A program made the position numbers and the translations under genes. Of a DNA stretch of 42,887 nt, positions 33,558 through 42,768 are shown one piece after another (the stretch's first letter is position 1; each line of letters starts with the position of its first letter). The stretch lies in assembly GCA_964431735.1 (NCBI GenBank), contig CAYSLJ010000048.1:1-42887 (forward strand), in the 5' to 3' direction. The stretch is from CALARM01 sp964431735 (lineage in GTDB: Bacteria > Vulcanimicrobiota > SpSt-956 > JAKJGF01). Under the pieces are notes generated by a model. The model saw only the letters and a program-made list of their open reading frames with translations. It had not been told where the DNA came from and searched no databases.

Positions 33558-33605
33558 TCACTAACAACCATGACCGGGTGGCCACAATGAATAATGAGAA
33601 CGTAT

Positions 33606-33649
33606 TCCTCTCTTCACTTTTCACTCTTCACCCTTCACGATTCTCACTT
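33606..33649 (-). repeat. TTCACnn heptad run
   Basis: Consecutive modules TTCACTT, TTCACTC, TTCACCC, TTCACGA, then TTCTCAC: the minus-strand form of GTGAnnn heptads. It ends a few bases from the stop of the pilX-like gene. Confidence 0.75.
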
Positions 33650-33651
33650 TT

Positions 33652-35715
33652 TCAACGCAATTCTTCCCATGTATTAACTACCAGTTTTGTCCTTATTTCA
33701 GGTGAAGCAAGAAGTTTCTCGTAATTTCTGGAATGAACTATTGTAAAATCTCCTTTATTCTTCGGTCCTGTAAGATTTACGTTTATATTTCCTGCATAAC
33801 TGTTAGGCACACCTGTACCATCCAGATTATTCGGATCTGTAACAACAAGAGCACCTGTTATTTTTATATCTGGAGCATACAATTCTTTACCGGTGAGATC
33901 GATATTGGAAGAAGAACCTCCGAATATCTCATTGATGGCATCACACATATACGGATAGAGTACATTCCTTGCAGACGTAGAACTGTAATTGACACCATCT
34001 ATATAAACATCGGAATTGGATGGATACCAGGATGCAGGATAGGAACCGTACTGAAAATTACATGGTGTATAGAAATCAAGGTCATTATTACCTGTTGTAA
34101 CAAGAGAGCCATTCTTGTAAAAATTTATTTCTACGCCTGCTGCATCGCCTGCCATAGAAAAAGAACCGTCTCCGTTGGCTTTCAATGTTACATTGCTGTT
34201 TCCCATAGTTTTTGCATTCGCATAAATACTGGTTCCCGGGAAAATTTTCATACACCAGCTGGCAGTATCAGAAGGGTTTAATGGCGGAGGGCCTGATAGA
34301 GGTATTTCAATGGCTCCTGTAATCTCCTCAGTACCTGAGCCATAAACATTACTGTTATAAGATTTTTCCACCCAGTCATTTGGCCATTTGTCACCGGTCA
34401 TTGCTACGGAAGGATTGTCTGTACCATTGGGATCAAGCACTGTGGCATTTAGATTGCCATGAGTGAGAACTGCACCTGTCAGGCTCAGGTTTATAGGGCT
34501 TATTCTGCTTGCAGGAAGACTTATATTTATATCTCCTTCGCTCAATAATTCTGTACCTGTTTCTTCACTTGCCACAAGATCTGTTTCCATGATAAATTTT
34601 GTACTGCCTGTATTATATATGGATCCATTCCCTTCTACCTTGCCCATTACCCAGAAACTGTTCGTATCCCTGTTGCTACCGTTTACATACAGTGACGGAT
34701 AAATACCTCCTGTTTTTTCCAGTCTTACTCCTGCAGTGGCATATCTGGCATCCTTCATGGGAAATTCAAATTTTACATCACTGCTGAAATAGACATCTTT
34801 TGTGAATACAAGCTGTCCTGTATCCTGATCTATATAGGTATATGGTATGGTTACAGGGACGCCGCTTTCGTTCAGCAGTTGAAATTGACCTCCTTTGGTG
34901 GTCTGCGTAAGTCTGTATGTGCCGCCTGAAACAGGATTTTTGCCTGATTTGGATAAGACCAGTTCCTTTATATCCACTTCAGGTATCGGCTTGGGCTCAA
35001 CCTTCGGCCTTAACTGTGTGCCCATCGTGTTAACATCACTGTCCCTTATGTCTATCCCTCCGCAGGCACTTATAACTCCTCCGTAGGCATTTACCTGTGT
35101 AATTCCTTTTAACATATCATAGGCTGATATGGATGTTTCATTCGGATCTGAAGGGTTTCTGTAATTGGAATGAAAGGAACCTCCCTGATTGGTATCTTTT
35201 GCTGTTGTGGCACGCTGTATTATAAATTGATCTGCATATATGTTGGCTGTACCGCTACATCTGCCTCCTTCGCTTATATTGGCCCGTCCGAGTGTTACTC
35301 TTATTCTCCTTACTGTAGAGCCTGATTGTCCTGTAACTATTAAGTTTACTGTATGGGGAGGAACACCGTTTGGCTCTTTATAGCCGTTGACAACACCTTC
35401 CCCGTTCAGATTATTTACGGAATAATAGTCTGTTAACGTTGTACCGGGCTTAAAATATATTCTGAATTTACCATTATTGCATTTTTTGCTAATATCCGGA
35501 GGAGACCAGTTGGGATCACTCTGTAATTCATATATGGCATAGGCCACTCCTGACTCTGCTGCCATAAGTGCCGACACTCTGGTATTATAATTCAATGTAT
35601 ATAAGAGATTATTTGTATTTACTGTTATGAGAGTCACTGTTAACATAACCAGTATGACCATCATTAATAATATGGTAATCAGAGCCATACCATGATGTAC
35701 TTTATTCTTTTTCAT
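33652..35715 (-). CDS. PilX-like type IV pilus/pseudopilin assembly protein
   Basis: 687 aa. The N-terminal hydrophobic segment (GMALITILLMMVILVMLTVTLI) followed by LMAAESGVAYAIYELQ matches the PilX N-terminal pattern of minor pilin-operon proteins. The large remainder is rich in Gly, Asn, Ser and Thr, with beta-type, surface-protein character (for example VNLTGPKNKGDFTIVHS). It is the last gene of a three-gene prepilin cluster, 17 bases after the pilW-like gene. Confidence 0.72.
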   Translation of the reverse strand: MKKNKVHHGMALITILLMMVILVMLTVTLITVNTNNLLYTLNYNTRVSALMAAESGVAYAIYELQSDPNWSPPDISKKCNNGKFRIYFKPGTTLTDYYSVNNLNGEGVVNGYKEPNGVPPHTVNLIVTGQSGSTVRRIRVTLGRANISEGGRCSGTANIYADQFIIQRATTAKDTNQGGSFHSNYRNPSDPNETSISAYDMLKGITQVNAYGGVISACGGIDIRDSDVNTMGTQLRPKVEPKPIPEVDIKELVLSKSGKNPVSGGTYRLTQTTKGGQFQLLNESGVPVTIPYTYIDQDTGQLVFTKDVYFSSDVKFEFPMKDARYATAGVRLEKTGGIYPSLYVNGSNRDTNSFWVMGKVEGNGSIYNTGSTKFIMETDLVASEETGTELLSEGDINISLPASRISPINLSLTGAVLTHGNLNATVLDPNGTDNPSVAMTGDKWPNDWVEKSYNSNVYGSGTEEITGAIEIPLSGPPPLNPSDTASWCMKIFPGTSIYANAKTMGNSNVTLKANGDGSFSMAGDAAGVEINFYKNGSLVTTGNNDLDFYTPCNFQYGSYPASWYPSNSDVYIDGVNYSSTSARNVLYPYMCDAINEIFGGSSSNIDLTGKELYAPDIKITGALVVTDPNNLDGTGVPNSYAGNINVNLTGPKNKGDFTIVHSRNYEKLLASPEIRTKLVVNTWEELR

Positions 35716-35732
35716 TATTATCCCTCCTTACA

Positions 35733-36413
35733 TTAATCCTGGCTGTTTCTGGGCATAACAGAGGCTTTCAGTGTTACCCTTTCGTGCCCCACATTATCAG
35801 AAAAATCTTTATCATAGGCCAGTCTCTTCTCAGAGAATCTCTTCTGTGTAACGATGGAAAGATCTACTATATATTTATTCGGATTAACGCTTATATCCAT
35901 ACTGTAAATATTTCTGGCAACAGTTCTCAGTTCTTCACCTGAACCGGGGTACGGAGGTGTATCTGTAAGATATAAAGACATTTTTGTAACATCAATCTGT
36001 TTGGGCGTTGTCCTGTTTACATGAGGTATAAATTTTCTTAAAAGTTTTTTATCAGGTTTACCTGTGTCAGAAGGAGACGTATAATATAATACATATCCTT
36101 TCCATACAATTGCGGCATTTTCTTTCTCTACATCACCTGTAGAAGAATTTACCGCACTTTCAAAAGCTACATAATGTACCGGACTGGTACCTGTTACAAT
36201 AGTTGTAATATCTGTAGCAGTAATGTCACTCAGGATTCTGCCCATAGCCACTTCTGCCTGATTTTGAACATCACCCTTTGTCTCAACGAGTTTCCAGTTT
36301 TTTAATCCGTAGCTGAATACAGCAAAAGCACAGGCAAGAAATATGCTGAAAATTAAAATAGCCATAACCATTTCCATTACAGTATGACCGTAAAGTTTAC
36401 ATTTCTTATTCAT
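35733..36413 (-). CDS. PilW/GspJ-like prepilin
   Basis: 226 aa from the ATG at 36413, which has AAGGAG well placed; an ATG further upstream at 36476 is not supported. Prepilin signal KKCKLYG/HTVMEMVMAIL: Gly at -1 and Glu at +5, followed by a hydrophobic helix. It is a minor pilin or pseudopilin of a type IV pilus or type II secretion system. It is preceded by the pilV-like gene ten bases upstream. Confidence 0.78.
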   Translation of the reverse strand: MNKKCKLYGHTVMEMVMAILIFSIFLACAFAVFSYGLKNWKLVETKGDVQNQAEVAMGRILSDITATDITTIVTGTSPVHYVAFESAVNSSTGDVEKENAAIVWKGYVLYYTSPSDTGKPDKKLLRKFIPHVNRTTPKQIDVTKMSLYLTDTPPYPGSGEELRTVARNIYSMDISVNPNKYIVDLSIVTQKRFSEKRLAYDKDFSDNVGHERVTLKASVMPRNSQD

Positions 36414-36423
36414 ACAAAGCTCC

Positions 36424-36897
36424 TTATTGTGCTTTATACAACTCGAGAGAAACAAAATTTTTACCGCTGTTCTCATCAGCCTGATCCCAGTATACTGTAA
36501 CTGTTATGCTTACCAGACCCCTGCCTGGGACACTGCTCAAATTTTTTACCTGTATTCTGTAGTAATAAGTAATTCCGTCTACAACTTCTTTTAGAGGCTC
36601 AGGAGGTACCGGAAAGGCAGGAAAATAATGGCCCGATGTTCCAGTGGCCTTAACACCATTATTACGACCGTCTAGATCCATCGGGAGAGAAGTTGGAATA
36701 TCGGAAAAACCCATAAGTTTTATATATTCCAGTTGTTTCTGGGCAAGGTTTGTAGCAACAACAAGTTTTTCGCTTTTTTTCGTTGAAACCAGTATGCCTG
36801 TGAAAATACCTGTTACACTGACTATAATAATAGACAGTATGAGGACTCCCCAGATAACTTCTATTAAACTGAATGCTTTTTTTATGTTTTTTTTCAT
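36424..36897 (-). CDS. PilV/GspI-like prepilin
   Basis: 157 aa with prepilin signal NIKKA/FSLIEVIWGVLILS: Ala rather than the usual Gly at -1, and Glu at +5. It is the first gene of the pilin cluster. The Ala at the cleavage position is uncommon but tolerated by some prepilin peptidases. No ribosome-binding site is obvious. Confidence 0.78.
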   Translation of the reverse strand: MKKNIKKAFSLIEVIWGVLILSIIIVSVTGIFTGILVSTKKSEKLVVATNLAQKQLEYIKLMGFSDIPTSLPMDLDGRNNGVKATGTSGHYFPAFPVPPEPLKEVVDGITYYYRIQVKNLSSVPGRGLVSITVTVYWDQADENSGKNFVSLELYKAQ

Positions 36898-37027
36898 TGT
36901 AATTCACAAATAATGTATTTTATTTTGCTATCTTATGATAATTGTAACATAATAATCCCACTCAGTCAATGTTTACAGGTGAGGAAACATATAAGATACT
37001 TAATAAATTTTATTTATATTTAACTTT

Positions 37028-38749
37028 CTAGAAACCTCCTCTAGCTCCTCTGCCTCCGCCGGGGCCTCCCGGACCTCCCCCCGGTCCTGGAGTCTGGTTT
37101 CCTCCTTTAATTTCCGGAAGCTTGATTTCATCCCCTTCTTTCAGCCCTTTTACTATTTCTACCATTACATTATTCTTAAGTCCTGTCGTAACTTCCACAT
37201 CTTCAAAGCTGTTAGAAGCTTTAACAAGGGTAACATATTTTTTCCCCTTGTTTTCCCATACTGCTTCCAGAGGAACCTGCAGAACAGAGTATTTTTTGTC
37301 TACATAAATATCTGCATCTACAGACATACCCGGGTAAAGTAACTCATAGCGCTTCTTTCCCTCAGGTAAATCCTGTTCTTTAATTTTATCCAGTAATATT
37401 TTAATTCTTATTTTAAATGTCGGTATCTGTTCAACCTGTGAAGCCTGAGGGGTTATATGTGTTATATAACCCGGTATATTTAAGTCCTGATAGGCAGCAG
37501 CCATTATTGTAACAGGAAGGTCAAGTTTGATTTTTCCTATATCCGATTCGTCAATAGTAGTTTCTGCATAAATCTCACCCAGGTCGGCAATAGTCATTAA
37601 AGTAGTTCCTGCTGCGCTTGACATAGTCTGAGATGCGACTACATCACCTACTTCCACTGTTCTGCTGATAATCAGAGCATTAACAGGTGAGAGTATTTTT
37701 GTTTTGGACAGTTGATCTATTGACTGGTCTTTTGAAGCTTTTGATTTATCCAGGAGAGCACCGGTAGATGCAAGGTCATTTTCTTTCATGCTTACCTGAA
37801 GTCCCTCGGTTCTGGCCTGTTCCAGATTTATTCTTGCTCCCTTCAGATCTGTTTCCGCTATATGGAGACTTCTTTCTTTAACAGCAATATCCTGTTTGCC
37901 TTTTGTTATCTGGTAATGTAGATTTTTTTCAGCCTGTTCAACCTGTGCATGACCTATCTCTATATCTTCAGGCCTGTTTCCTTCAACAGCCATATCGTAA
38001 GCTACCTGTGCCGCTTCATATTGAGATTTTGCAAGAAGGTATGTTTTCTCCGCATCATCGACAGTTTTCTGGGCAACAAACTCATTTTTGTAAAGCTCTT
38101 TCTGCCGTTCATAATCTTTTCTGGCATTTTCCATAGTAACTTCTGCCTGTTCTACCTGTTCAAGTTTTGCTGCTATTTCCTGTTTTCTCGAACCGGCCCG
38201 GGTTTTTTTCAGCTGTTTCTTTGCCACTTCAAGTGAAGAAGTAGCCTGTTCTATGGCTGATTTTGTGATTTCTTTTTGTTCCCTCAATTCTTCCATGGCA
38301 TTTTTATAAACAAGTTCCGCCCTGGCAAGCTCTTCTTTTTTTCCTGCTATTGTAAGATCACTGTGTTTTCTCTGAAATTCTACGGATGTTTCTGCCTGTT
38401 TAAGCTTTGAGAGATTGTTCCTGTAATCTGCATCTGTCTGCAGGGATGATTGTTTTAACTGGGTATCATCAATTATAGCAAGCAGATCACCTTCTGCAAC
38501 AGTTTCTCCTTCTTCATGAGGTAATTTTATAACCTTTCCTCCTATTTCTGATTTTATATCTATCTGCACTATTGCTTTAACTACTCCTGTAGCAGTTATA
38601 ATCACCTCAAGATTATCTTTCGTAATCTTAACTGTCTGGTAATCTTTTTTCTTATCCGCTTTTTTCTGCTTTGTTTTATACACATAAAAACCGGCCGAAC
38701 ATATTATAAGTATTATAATAAATATAATAAGGGTTTTAACGTTTTTCAT
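37028..38749 (-). CDS. macA: MacA-like periplasmic adaptor (HlyD family)
   Basis: 573 aa, considerably longer than typical MacA (about 370). An N-terminal membrane anchor (LIIFIIILIICSAGFYVY) is followed by a biotinyl-lipoyl-like half (IDIKSEIGGKVIKLPHEEGETVAEGDLLAIID), an unusually long alpha-helical coiled coil (about residues 110-330, with many EQAE/KKQLKKT units), the second lipoyl half (KILSPVNALIISRTVEVGDVV) and a beta-barrel/membrane-proximal domain. The C-terminus is a Gly-Pro-rich tail. It bridges MacB to TolC; both are encoded just upstream on the same strand. Confidence 0.88.
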   Translation of the reverse strand: MKNVKTLIIFIIILIICSAGFYVYKTKQKKADKKKDYQTVKITKDNLEVIITATGVVKAIVQIDIKSEIGGKVIKLPHEEGETVAEGDLLAIIDDTQLKQSSLQTDADYRNNLSKLKQAETSVEFQRKHSDLTIAGKKEELARAELVYKNAMEELREQKEITKSAIEQATSSLEVAKKQLKKTRAGSRKQEIAAKLEQVEQAEVTMENARKDYERQKELYKNEFVAQKTVDDAEKTYLLAKSQYEAAQVAYDMAVEGNRPEDIEIGHAQVEQAEKNLHYQITKGKQDIAVKERSLHIAETDLKGARINLEQARTEGLQVSMKENDLASTGALLDKSKASKDQSIDQLSKTKILSPVNALIISRTVEVGDVVASQTMSSAAGTTLMTIADLGEIYAETTIDESDIGKIKLDLPVTIMAAAYQDLNIPGYITHITPQASQVEQIPTFKIRIKILLDKIKEQDLPEGKKRYELLYPGMSVDADIYVDKKYSVLQVPLEAVWENKGKKYVTLVKASNSFEDVEVTTGLKNNVMVEIVKGLKEGDEIKLPEIKGGNQTPGPGGGPGGPGGGRGARGGF

Positions 38750-38781
38750 AAATAAGCTTCTCCTGTAAATTTTTCAATAAA

Positions 38782-38843
38782 GTGAGTAGTGAGTAAGTAG
38801 TGATTAGTGAGTAGAAAAGTCCTTTCTACTCACTAATCACTAA
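38782..38843. repeat. F6 GTGAGTA palindrome between tolC and macA
   Basis: Left arm GTGAGTA, GTGAGTA, then GTGATTA, GTGAGTA; right arm CTACTCACTAATCACTAA. It lies in the 256-base space before macA together with a CG-core module run. Confidence 0.85.
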
Positions 38844-38965
38844 ATTCTAACTTATTATGACTGAAAAAGGTAAAAAAAGCAAGGTAGAAATTTAAAAAAG
38901 TGAATAAGGATTGTGTTTTAAAATGACTTTTTCGGTCACAAAGAAGTATGAGAATTTATTCCTAC

Positions 38966-38986
38966 CGTCACATGTTACGCGTTACG
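38966..38986. repeat. Three-module CG repeat
   Basis: Modules CGTCACA, TGTTACG, CGTTACG. The first junction reads ACATGT instead of ACGCGT, as in the copy at 25319. Flanking GAGAATTTATT and the TCTCATATAAAT on the other side form short arms. It is close to the tolC stop. Confidence 0.8.
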
Positions 38987-39005
38987 ATTCTCATATAAAT
39001 AGATG

Positions 39006-40352
39006 TTATAATAATTCATCACCTGCAGCTTTTTTAAATGTGAACAGTGCTATTTGATAATTGTATTTTGCAACAATCAATTCAGTCATAGATCTGCTGA
39101 AGGTTACCTGTGCATCAAGAAGTTCCTGAAAGGGTGAAACTCCTGCCCTGTATCGTCCTTCAGCGACCTGAAGATTTTTATTCGCCTCTTCTACCTGCTG
39201 TGTTGTTAATTCAATCTTTGCAAAAGCTGTCTCAAGATTATAATAGGATGTTTCCACTTCCAGGCTTATGGATTTTTCCGTATCCAGTTTCCCTGCTTCC
39301 AGACTGGTCTTGTTTGCTTTTGCTGCATCTATTTTTGATGAACTGCTAAAACCATCGAAGAGAGGGAGTGTAAAATTGGCCTGTACTGTATAATAATTAG
39401 TGGTAAGGGAAGGATCTCTGGCTGCATCCAGATTTAATCCGACATCTACGGTAAGCTGTGGCATTACGTTAAGTGTAAGAATTTCAATCTGTACGTTTTG
39501 TGCTTGAATCTGTGCTATCATTTCTTTCAATTCCGGCCTTTTCTCCAGAGCATTTGTTATTGATTCCTGCAACTGCGGTTTATAGTTGAGTTCAAAATGT
39601 TCTTCTATAACATCGGCATTTACATCTCTTTTTAATCCTATTAAATTTTTCAGATTGGCCATTTTAATCCTCAGATTATTCTGAACATCCAGAAGATTGA
39701 CCTTTGCTTCTGTGAAATTTACCTGGGCAGAATAGGTATCGGATTTAGGAGCAATACCTGCTCTGTAGTTTGCCTCTGTCTGTTCGAGATGATTGATAGA
39801 TTGCTGGACAAGGGTTTCATTCAATTTAACAAGATTTGCCGCCGAAATAACATTGAAATAATACTGAGTTACGTTCAATGCAAGATTGTTACACGCTTCC
39901 TGAAGGGCATATTCGGCATTCTCAAGCTGGGCATCACTGTATTTATAATTCTTCCATGTTTTGAAACTGTCAAAAATACGCTGTGATAAAGTAAAATTGG
40001 TGTAAGAACTCTGACTGTCAGGTGTAGAAACTACAGTACCTCCTGTCCCCGATATGGATGTTGAACGTGCGTTGGTTCTGTTATATTGAGAATTCATCTT
40101 TATGGTAGGGTAGAAACCGGATAAAGCCTGAGTTCTGTTTGCCTTTGCCACATCTATGTTTGCCCTTGCTTTAATTATAGAGGGATTGGTGTCTATTGCC
40201 ATTTTTATACAATCGGAAAGATTCAGTTTCAATGTTTCTTCATCTTTACCGAAAGAAGGAAGATTATTACATACAAGAAAAATTATAATGTAAAGGGAAC
40301 ATATAAAGCTGTATATTATTTTTTTATCTCTGTCTGTCATATATGTTTTCAT
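39006..40352 (-). CDS. tolC: TolC-family outer membrane efflux protein
   Basis: 448 aa with an N-terminal signal-anchor-like segment (SFICSLYIIIFLVC) and two tandem TolC domain halves. Typical pieces are LNLSDCIKMAIDTNPSIIKARANIDVAKA, NLALNVTQYYFNVISA, EANYRAGIAPKSD, ANFTLPLFDGFSSSSKID and EGRYRAGVSPFQELLDAQ. It forms the outer-membrane exit duct. The ATG at 40352 is a best guess among nearby starts (GTG at 40364 and ATG at 40340 are alternatives). Confidence 0.9.
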   Translation of the reverse strand: MKTYMTDRDKKIIYSFICSLYIIIFLVCNNLPSFGKDEETLKLNLSDCIKMAIDTNPSIIKARANIDVAKANRTQALSGFYPTIKMNSQYNRTNARSTSISGTGGTVVSTPDSQSSYTNFTLSQRIFDSFKTWKNYKYSDAQLENAEYALQEACNNLALNVTQYYFNVISAANLVKLNETLVQQSINHLEQTEANYRAGIAPKSDTYSAQVNFTEAKVNLLDVQNNLRIKMANLKNLIGLKRDVNADVIEEHFELNYKPQLQESITNALEKRPELKEMIAQIQAQNVQIEILTLNVMPQLTVDVGLNLDAARDPSLTTNYYTVQANFTLPLFDGFSSSSKIDAAKANKTSLEAGKLDTEKSISLEVETSYYNLETAFAKIELTTQQVEEANKNLQVAEGRYRAGVSPFQELLDAQVTFSRSMTELIVAKYNYQIALFTFKKAAGDELL

Positions 40353-40375
40353 AAATTTATCCACTCATGAATTCA

Positions 40376-40395
40376 GGGGTTTTTGTAAAAACCCC
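40376..40395. terminator. Strong hairpin between macB and tolC
   Basis: Perfect nine-base stem GGGGTTTTT / AAAAACCCC with a 2-base loop, then CCTTTTTTTTATT on the plus strand. On the minus strand, the direction of macB and tolC, the poly-T tract is upstream. It therefore looks like a terminator for plus-strand transcription and only a hairpin for the minus strand. Confidence 0.6.
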
Positions 40396-40525
40396 CCTTT
40401 TTTTATTATATTTCTATATAAATATTTAAAACCTTCTCTGATTATAAAGTAAAGGTATTACATAAGTTTTACCTTTTTGTAAAAAATTGTAAAGATCTTC
40501 TCCTGTTCTCTGCTCTTTCTTGATT

Positions 40526-42667
40526 TTACTCATATCTCAGAGCATCTATTGGATCAAGGGATGCAGCTTTCCTGGCAGGATAAAGGCCGAAAAATATGCC
40601 AACCAGTGCGGAAAAAGAGAAAGAAAGTATTATGGAATTAACAGATATAAAGGTTTTACTCAACATCTTAAGAGCACTGCTTGCAGCTATATAGGTATAG
40701 ACATTGGATAATCCGAGTCCCAGAAGGATACCTATAATACCTCCTGTTATACCCAGTACAAGAGCCTCTATAAGAAATTGAAATAATATATCATTTTTCC
40801 TTGCTCCTATAGCCTTACGAAGTCCTATTTCCCTTGTGCGTTCCGTAACAGACACAAGCATTATATTCATAATACCTATACCTCCTACAAGAAGAGAAAC
40901 GAAAGCTATACCGGCAAGCATAAAGGTCAATGCTCCTGTTGTAGCGGATGCCCTTGCCAGAATGTCTTCCTGGCTGTTTATGTTGATATTGTTCGGATCA
41001 TTATTATGAAGGGGAACAAGAAGTCTTTTTATCTCGTCAACCGTATCTTTAACCTGAACGGCTGAAGGTGCTTCAACATAAATAACACCGAGATATTTTG
41101 TATTGAAGAGTCTATAAAGAACTGTATTTATCGGTAATACAATCTGTCTGTCGTTGTCTTCTCCGAAAGTTTTACCTTTTGACTGTAAAACCCCTATTAC
41201 TGTAAGTCTTAAACCTCCTTTTAAAACAGTTTTATTATTGCTTGTACTTGAACTGGCACTTAATTTTACCAGTTTACCTATAGGATTTTCTCCTTCTTCA
41301 AATAACTGTTCCGCCACATAAGAACCTATTACACATACAGGAGCTCTTGATCCAAGTTCGTCTTCTGTAAAATATCTGCCTTTTTCAAGAGGAAAATTTC
41401 TTACGTAAAAATAATCAGTCGTCGTGCCAATCATCGTAGCAGTAAGATTATTGGACCTATAACGGGTCACTGCATTACGGGAAATTTGAGGGGCCACTCC
41501 TTTTATTATAAAACCTTTTTTCAGAGCCTCTGCATCTTTAAGAGTAAGCCTTCTTGATTCTGATTCAATAGAACCTCTTATAACATTATCTCTTGTACCG
41601 GGGCGGACGAAAATTACGTTTGTGCCAAGGGAGTATATCTGCTCCATGACATTGTATTTAGTCCCTTCTCCTATGGATGTCATAACTATTACTGCCGCCA
41701 CTCCTATTATAATCCCAAGCATTGTGAGGAGTGATCTTACTTTATTTACTCTGAGAGCATTCCAGGCAACCTTGAAGCTCTGAAAAAAATTCATTCTTCC
41801 TTTTATTGTAACGCTTCCTGTGATTTTAGCACCATTGTTTTCTCCGTTAAGAAGAACCCTTTCACTTTCATGGATCTGTCTGTCTGAAATAACCTCTCCG
41901 TCTTTTAATTCGACAACCCTGGTACCGTACCTGGCGACTTCCGGATTATGAGTAATAAGTACTACTGTTCTTCCCTGAGAATGGAGTTCCTGAAATAATG
42001 CCATAATCTCTGCCCCTGATTTACTGTCAAGATTTCCTGTAGGTTCGTCTGCCAGCAGTATGGCAGGTCTGTTCACCAGAGATCTGGCTATGGCAACACG
42101 CTGCATCTGGCCTCCTGATAGTTCATTCGGATTATGATTTATACGGTCACCGAGGCCGACTTTAGTAAGAGACTCTACTGACATATGCCGTCTTTCTGCA
42201 GAAGTTACACCTGCATATATCATGGGAAGTTCTACATTTTCCCCTGCACTTGATCCGGGGAGAAGATGAAATTTCTGAAAAATGAAACCTATTTTTTGAT
42301 TTCTGACAACAGCCAGTTCATCGTCAGAAAGAAGTGACACTTCTTTCCCATCCAGATTATAGCTTCCACTGGTAGGTCTGTCCAGACAGCCTATGATATT
42401 CATCATAGTTGACTTCCCGCTGCCAGAAGGCCCCATGATTACGATAAATTCCCCTCTGTAAATATTGAGATTTATACCTTCACAGGCATGTACTTCTGTG
42501 CCGCCCATTTTATAAGTTTTGTATATATTTTTAAGTTGTATGAGTGGTTCTGAAGTCTTTTCCTGTTTTGGATTATAATGATTATGATCTATAAGTGCTA
42601 CAGAAGGATTATACATTGTATGAGCAGATATTTCAGAATTCGGGTCACTTAATTTGTATTGTTCCAA
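40526..42667 (-). CDS. macB: MacB-like ABC transporter (ATPase fused to permease)
   Basis: 713 aa. An extra N-terminal segment of about 40 residues precedes the ATPase: Walker A GPSGSGKST (79-87), signature LSGGQ (183-187), Walker B ILLADE (203-208). A linker leads to four membrane helices with a MacB periplasmic core domain between helices 1 and 2 (SLLTMLGIIIGVAAVIVM at the first; FMLAGIAFVSLLVGGIGIMNIMLVSVTERTREIGLRKAIGA near the second and third). It works with MacA and TolC to export peptides, toxins or lipids. It starts with TTG after AGAGGA. Confidence 0.93.
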   Translation of the reverse strand: MEQYKLSDPNSEISAHTMYNPSVALIDHNHYNPKQEKTSEPLIQLKNIYKTYKMGGTEVHACEGINLNIYRGEFIVIMGPSGSGKSTMMNIIGCLDRPTSGSYNLDGKEVSLLSDDELAVVRNQKIGFIFQKFHLLPGSSAGENVELPMIYAGVTSAERRHMSVESLTKVGLGDRINHNPNELSGGQMQRVAIARSLVNRPAILLADEPTGNLDSKSGAEIMALFQELHSQGRTVVLITHNPEVARYGTRVVELKDGEVISDRQIHESERVLLNGENNGAKITGSVTIKGRMNFFQSFKVAWNALRVNKVRSLLTMLGIIIGVAAVIVMTSIGEGTKYNVMEQIYSLGTNVIFVRPGTRDNVIRGSIESESRRLTLKDAEALKKGFIIKGVAPQISRNAVTRYRSNNLTATMIGTTTDYFYVRNFPLEKGRYFTEDELGSRAPVCVIGSYVAEQLFEEGENPIGKLVKLSASSSTSNNKTVLKGGLRLTVIGVLQSKGKTFGEDNDRQIVLPINTVLYRLFNTKYLGVIYVEAPSAVQVKDTVDEIKRLLVPLHNNDPNNININSQEDILARASATTGALTFMLAGIAFVSLLVGGIGIMNIMLVSVTERTREIGLRKAIGARKNDILFQFLIEALVLGITGGIIGILLGLGLSNVYTYIAASSALKMLSKTFISVNSIILSFSFSALVGIFFGLYPARKAASLDPIDALRYE

Positions 42668-42719
42668 AAATTATTATCCTCTCGTTATAATAATTGGTTA
42701 AACATAAAATATATACTCT

Positions 42720-42747
42720 CGTGACGCGTAACGCATAACGCGTTACG
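42720..42747. repeat. Four-module CG repeat upstream of macB
   Basis: Modules CGTGACG, CGTAACG, CATAACG, CGTTACG with the GGAGGAAGAC flank seen in F1. The ACATAAAATATATACTCT and TTATATCACGCTTA flanks are F1-like, but the outer ACTGAGG ends are missing. Confidence 0.8.
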
Positions 42748-42768
42748 GGAGGAAGACTTTTATATCAC

